Below, piece by piece: positions 62,171 to 64,000 of a stretch of 64,000 bases of DNA. Below the pieces are notes generated by a model. The model did no database searches. It was not told the origin of the DNA and saw only the letters and a list, made by a program, of their open reading frames with translations. The stretch comes from Trujillonella humicola (GTDB lineage Bacteria; Actinomycetota; Actinomycetes; Mycobacteriales; Geodermatophilaceae): contig NZ_JBJNRJ010000002.1 in the NCBI RefSeq assembly GCF_046233715.1, forward strand, positions 62,001 through 126,000, in the 5' to 3' direction. Both the position numbers and the translations under genes were made by a program. Each line of letters opens with the position of its first letter. Position 1 is the first letter of the stretch.

Positions 62171-64000
62171 ATGTGCGGCATCGTGGGTTACGTCGGCCCG
62201 AAGGACGCCCTCGACGTCGTCCTCGAGGGTCTGCGGCGGCTGGAGTACCGGGGCTACGACTCCGCCGGTGTGGCGGTCCGGGTCGGGGAGGGCGGGGCCG
62301 GTGCGGGCGCCGGTGAGCTGGCCACGGCGCGCAAGGCCGGCAAGCTCGCCAACCTGGAGAAGGTCCTCGCCGACGCGCCGCTGCCGGCGTCCACCATCGG
62401 CATCGGGCACACCCGCTGGGCCACCCACGGCGGCCCGACCGACCGCAACGCGCACCCGCACGTGTCCGCCGACGGCCGGGTGGCGGTCATCCACAACGGC
62501 ATCATCGAGAACTTCGCCGCCCTGCGGACCGAGCTCGAGCAGCGCGGCGTCGAGTTCGGCTCCGACACCGACACCGAGGTGGCCGCGCACCTGCTGGCCG
62601 ACGCCTACGCCGAGCTGCCGGCGGGCCCCGACCGCCTCGCCGAGGCGATGCGGGCGGTGTGCCGCCGGCTCGAGGGCGCGTTCACCCTCGTGGCCACGCA
62701 CGCCGACGAGCCCGACACCCTGGTGGCGGCCCGGCGCAACAGCCCGCTCGTCGTCGGCATCGGGGAGGCGACCGGACCGGACGGGACGAGCACGGCGGAG
62801 TACTTCCTCGGCTCCGACGTCGCCGCCTTCATCGCGCACACCCGCGAGGCCCGCGAGCTCGGCCAGGACCAGGTCGTCGAGATCGACCGCACCCGCGGGC
62901 TGACCGTCACCGACTTCTCCGGCGCGCCGGCCGAGCCCACGGCCTACACCGTCGACTGGGACGCCGCGGCCGCCGAGAAGGGCGGCTACGACTGGTTCAT
63001 GCTCAAGGAGATCGCCGAGCAGCCCCGGGCGGTCGCCGACACCCTGCTCGGCCGCCTGGGCGAGAGCGGCCGGCTCGTGCTGGACGAGGTCCGCCTCTCC
63101 GACCAGGACCTGCGCGACATCGACAAGGTCTTCGTGGTCGCCTGCGGCACGGCCTACCACGCCGGCCTCATCGCCAAGTACGCGATCGAGCACTGGACCC
63201 GCATCCCCGTCGAGGTCGAGGTGGCCAGCGAGTTCCGCTACCGGGACCCCGTGCTCGACCGGTCCACGCTCGTCGTCGTCATCAGCCAGTCCGGCGAGAC
63301 GATGGACACCCTCATGGCCCTGCGGCACGCCAAGGACCAGAAGGCGCGCGTCCTGGCCATCTGCAACGCCAACGGCTCGACGATCCCGCGGGAGTCCGAC
63401 GCCGTCCTCTACACCCACGCCGGCCCGGAGGTCGCCGTCGCCTCGACCAAGGGCTTCACCACCCAGGTGGTCGCCTGCTACCTGGTCGGGCTCTTCCTCG
63501 CCCAGGTCCGCGGCCTGAAGTACGAGGACGAGGTCGCCGCCATCGTCGAGGACCTGCGCGCGCTGCCGGACAAGGTCGCCGAGGTGCTCGAGCAGATGGA
63601 GCCGGTCCGGGCGCTCGGCCGCTCGCTGGCCGACGCGAACACGATCCTGTTCCTCGGCCGGCACGTGGCCTTCCCGGTCGCCCTGGAGGGCGCGCTCAAG
63701 CTCAAGGAGCTCGCCTACATCCACGCCGAGGGGTTCGCCGCCGGTGAGCTCAAGCACGGACCGATCGCGCTGATCGACGAGGGGACGCCGGTCGTGGTCG
63801 TCGTCCCGTCCCCGCGCAGCCGCGAGTCGGTGCACGGCAAGGTCGTGTCCAACATCCAGGAGGTGCGGGCCCGCGGGGCGCGCACCATCGTCATCGCCGA
63901 GGAGGGCGACGAGGACGTCGTCCCCTATGCCGACCACGTGATCCGCGTGCCGCGCACCCCCACCCTGCTGGCGCCGGTCGTCACCACGGTGCCGCTGCAG
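62171..64000 (+). CDS. glmS: Glutamine-fructose-6-phosphate aminotransferase (isomerizing), truncated by window end
   Basis: The first 610 residues of about 625 are visible. The N-terminal glutaminase domain starts MCGIVGYVG (catalytic Cys2) and has YRGYDSAGVAV, GHTRWATHGGPTDRNAHPH and HNGIIENF. Two SIS isomerase domains follow (ACGTAYHAG, ISQSGETMDT, STKGFTTQV, KHGPIALID). It makes glucosamine-6-phosphate, the substrate of GlmM. No glmS ribozyme was seen in the 74-bp gap. Confidence 0.97.
   Translation, partial: MCGIVGYVGPKDALDVVLEGLRRLEYRGYDSAGVAVRVGEGGAGAGAGELATARKAGKLANLEKVLADAPLPASTIGIGHTRWATHGGPTDRNAHPHVSADGRVAVIHNGIIENFAALRTELEQRGVEFGSDTDTEVAAHLLADAYAELPAGPDRLAEAMRAVCRRLEGAFTLVATHADEPDTLVAARRNSPLVVGIGEATGPDGTSTAEYFLGSDVAAFIAHTREARELGQDQVVEIDRTRGLTVTDFSGAPAEPTAYTVDWDAAAAEKGGYDWFMLKEIAEQPRAVADTLLGRLGESGRLVLDEVRLSDQDLRDIDKVFVVACGTAYHAGLIAKYAIEHWTRIPVEVEVASEFRYRDPVLDRSTLVVVISQSGETMDTLMALRHAKDQKARVLAICNANGSTIPRESDAVLYTHAGPEVAVASTKGFTTQVVACYLVGLFLAQVRGLKYEDEVAAIVEDLRALPDKVAEVLEQMEPVRALGRSLADANTILFLGRHVAFPVALEGALKLKELAYIHAEGFAAGELKHGPIALIDEGTPVVVVVPSPRSRESVHGKVVSNIQEVRARGARTIVIAEEGDEDVVPYADHVIRVPRTPTLLAPVVTTVPLQ

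Overview
The window is high-GC DNA from the chromosome of an actinobacterium. The evidence is the gene order tRNA-Trp/secE/nusG/rplK/rplA and hadA/hadB beside rpmG, an F420-type luciferase-like oxidoreductase, GTG/TTG starts on many core genes, a TTG-started rpoB, and a two-subunit 2-oxoglutarate:ferredoxin oxidoreductase. The protein style suggests Geodermatophilaceae (Blastococcus, Modestobacter or Geodermatophilus), but that family call is an impression and was not tested by search. No insertion sequence, prophage, rRNA or CRISPR array was seen.

Layout. 0-7.5 kb: a secreted PQQ-type sugar dehydrogenase, korAB (minus strand), an HtpX protease, an SGNH hydrolase, a YajQ-like protein, tRNA-Tyr and a TadG-like membrane protein. 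7.5-10.7 kb: a very small gene with a strong ribosome binding site, encoding six exact GATWGR repeats, with a structured leader and its own terminator-like hairpin; next to it lies a membrane GGDEF/EAL protein with a degenerate GGDEF site. 10.7-25.9 kb: tRNA-Thr, tRNA-Met, rpmG, hadAB, tRNA-Trp, secE, nusG, rplKA, rplJL, a membrane protein, rpoB and rpoC. 25.9-28.4 kb (minus strand): an LLM oxidoreductase, a trypsin-like protease and a small protein resembling that protease's own N-terminal domain. 28.6-33.2 kb: the str operon (rpsL, rpsG, fusA, tuf). 33.3-43.7 kb: the S10 and spc operons. 43.8-46.7 kb: secY, adk, map. 46.7-52.1 kb: infA, rpmJ, rpsM, rpsK, rpsD, rpoA, rplQ, a small acidic protein and truA. 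52.1-56.4 kb: a nucleotide-binding oxidoreductase-like protein and molybdenum cofactor genes (mobA, fdhD, mog, moaC, moeA). 56.5-59.6 kb: SbtB- and SbtA-like genes divergent from a beta-carbonic anhydrase and a lipoprotein. 59.8-64 kb: rplM, rpsI, glmM and a truncated glmS.

Most of the window is core expression machinery: transcription (rpoA/B/C, nusG), translation (ribosomal proteins, EF-G, EF-Tu, IF-1, TruA, Map) and protein export (secE, secY), with strong hairpins at operon borders and some inside operons. Less expected items are: the GATWGR-repeat peptide locus with its operator-like inverted repeats; a roughly 55-bp intergenic repeat family with at least six copies here; a 57-bp near-perfect palindrome before rplJ; long low-complexity acidic extensions on SecE, NusG, L4, S3, L10 and L17; a truA with no ATG/GTG/TTG start; and a bicarbonate-handling cluster in what looks like a heterotroph.
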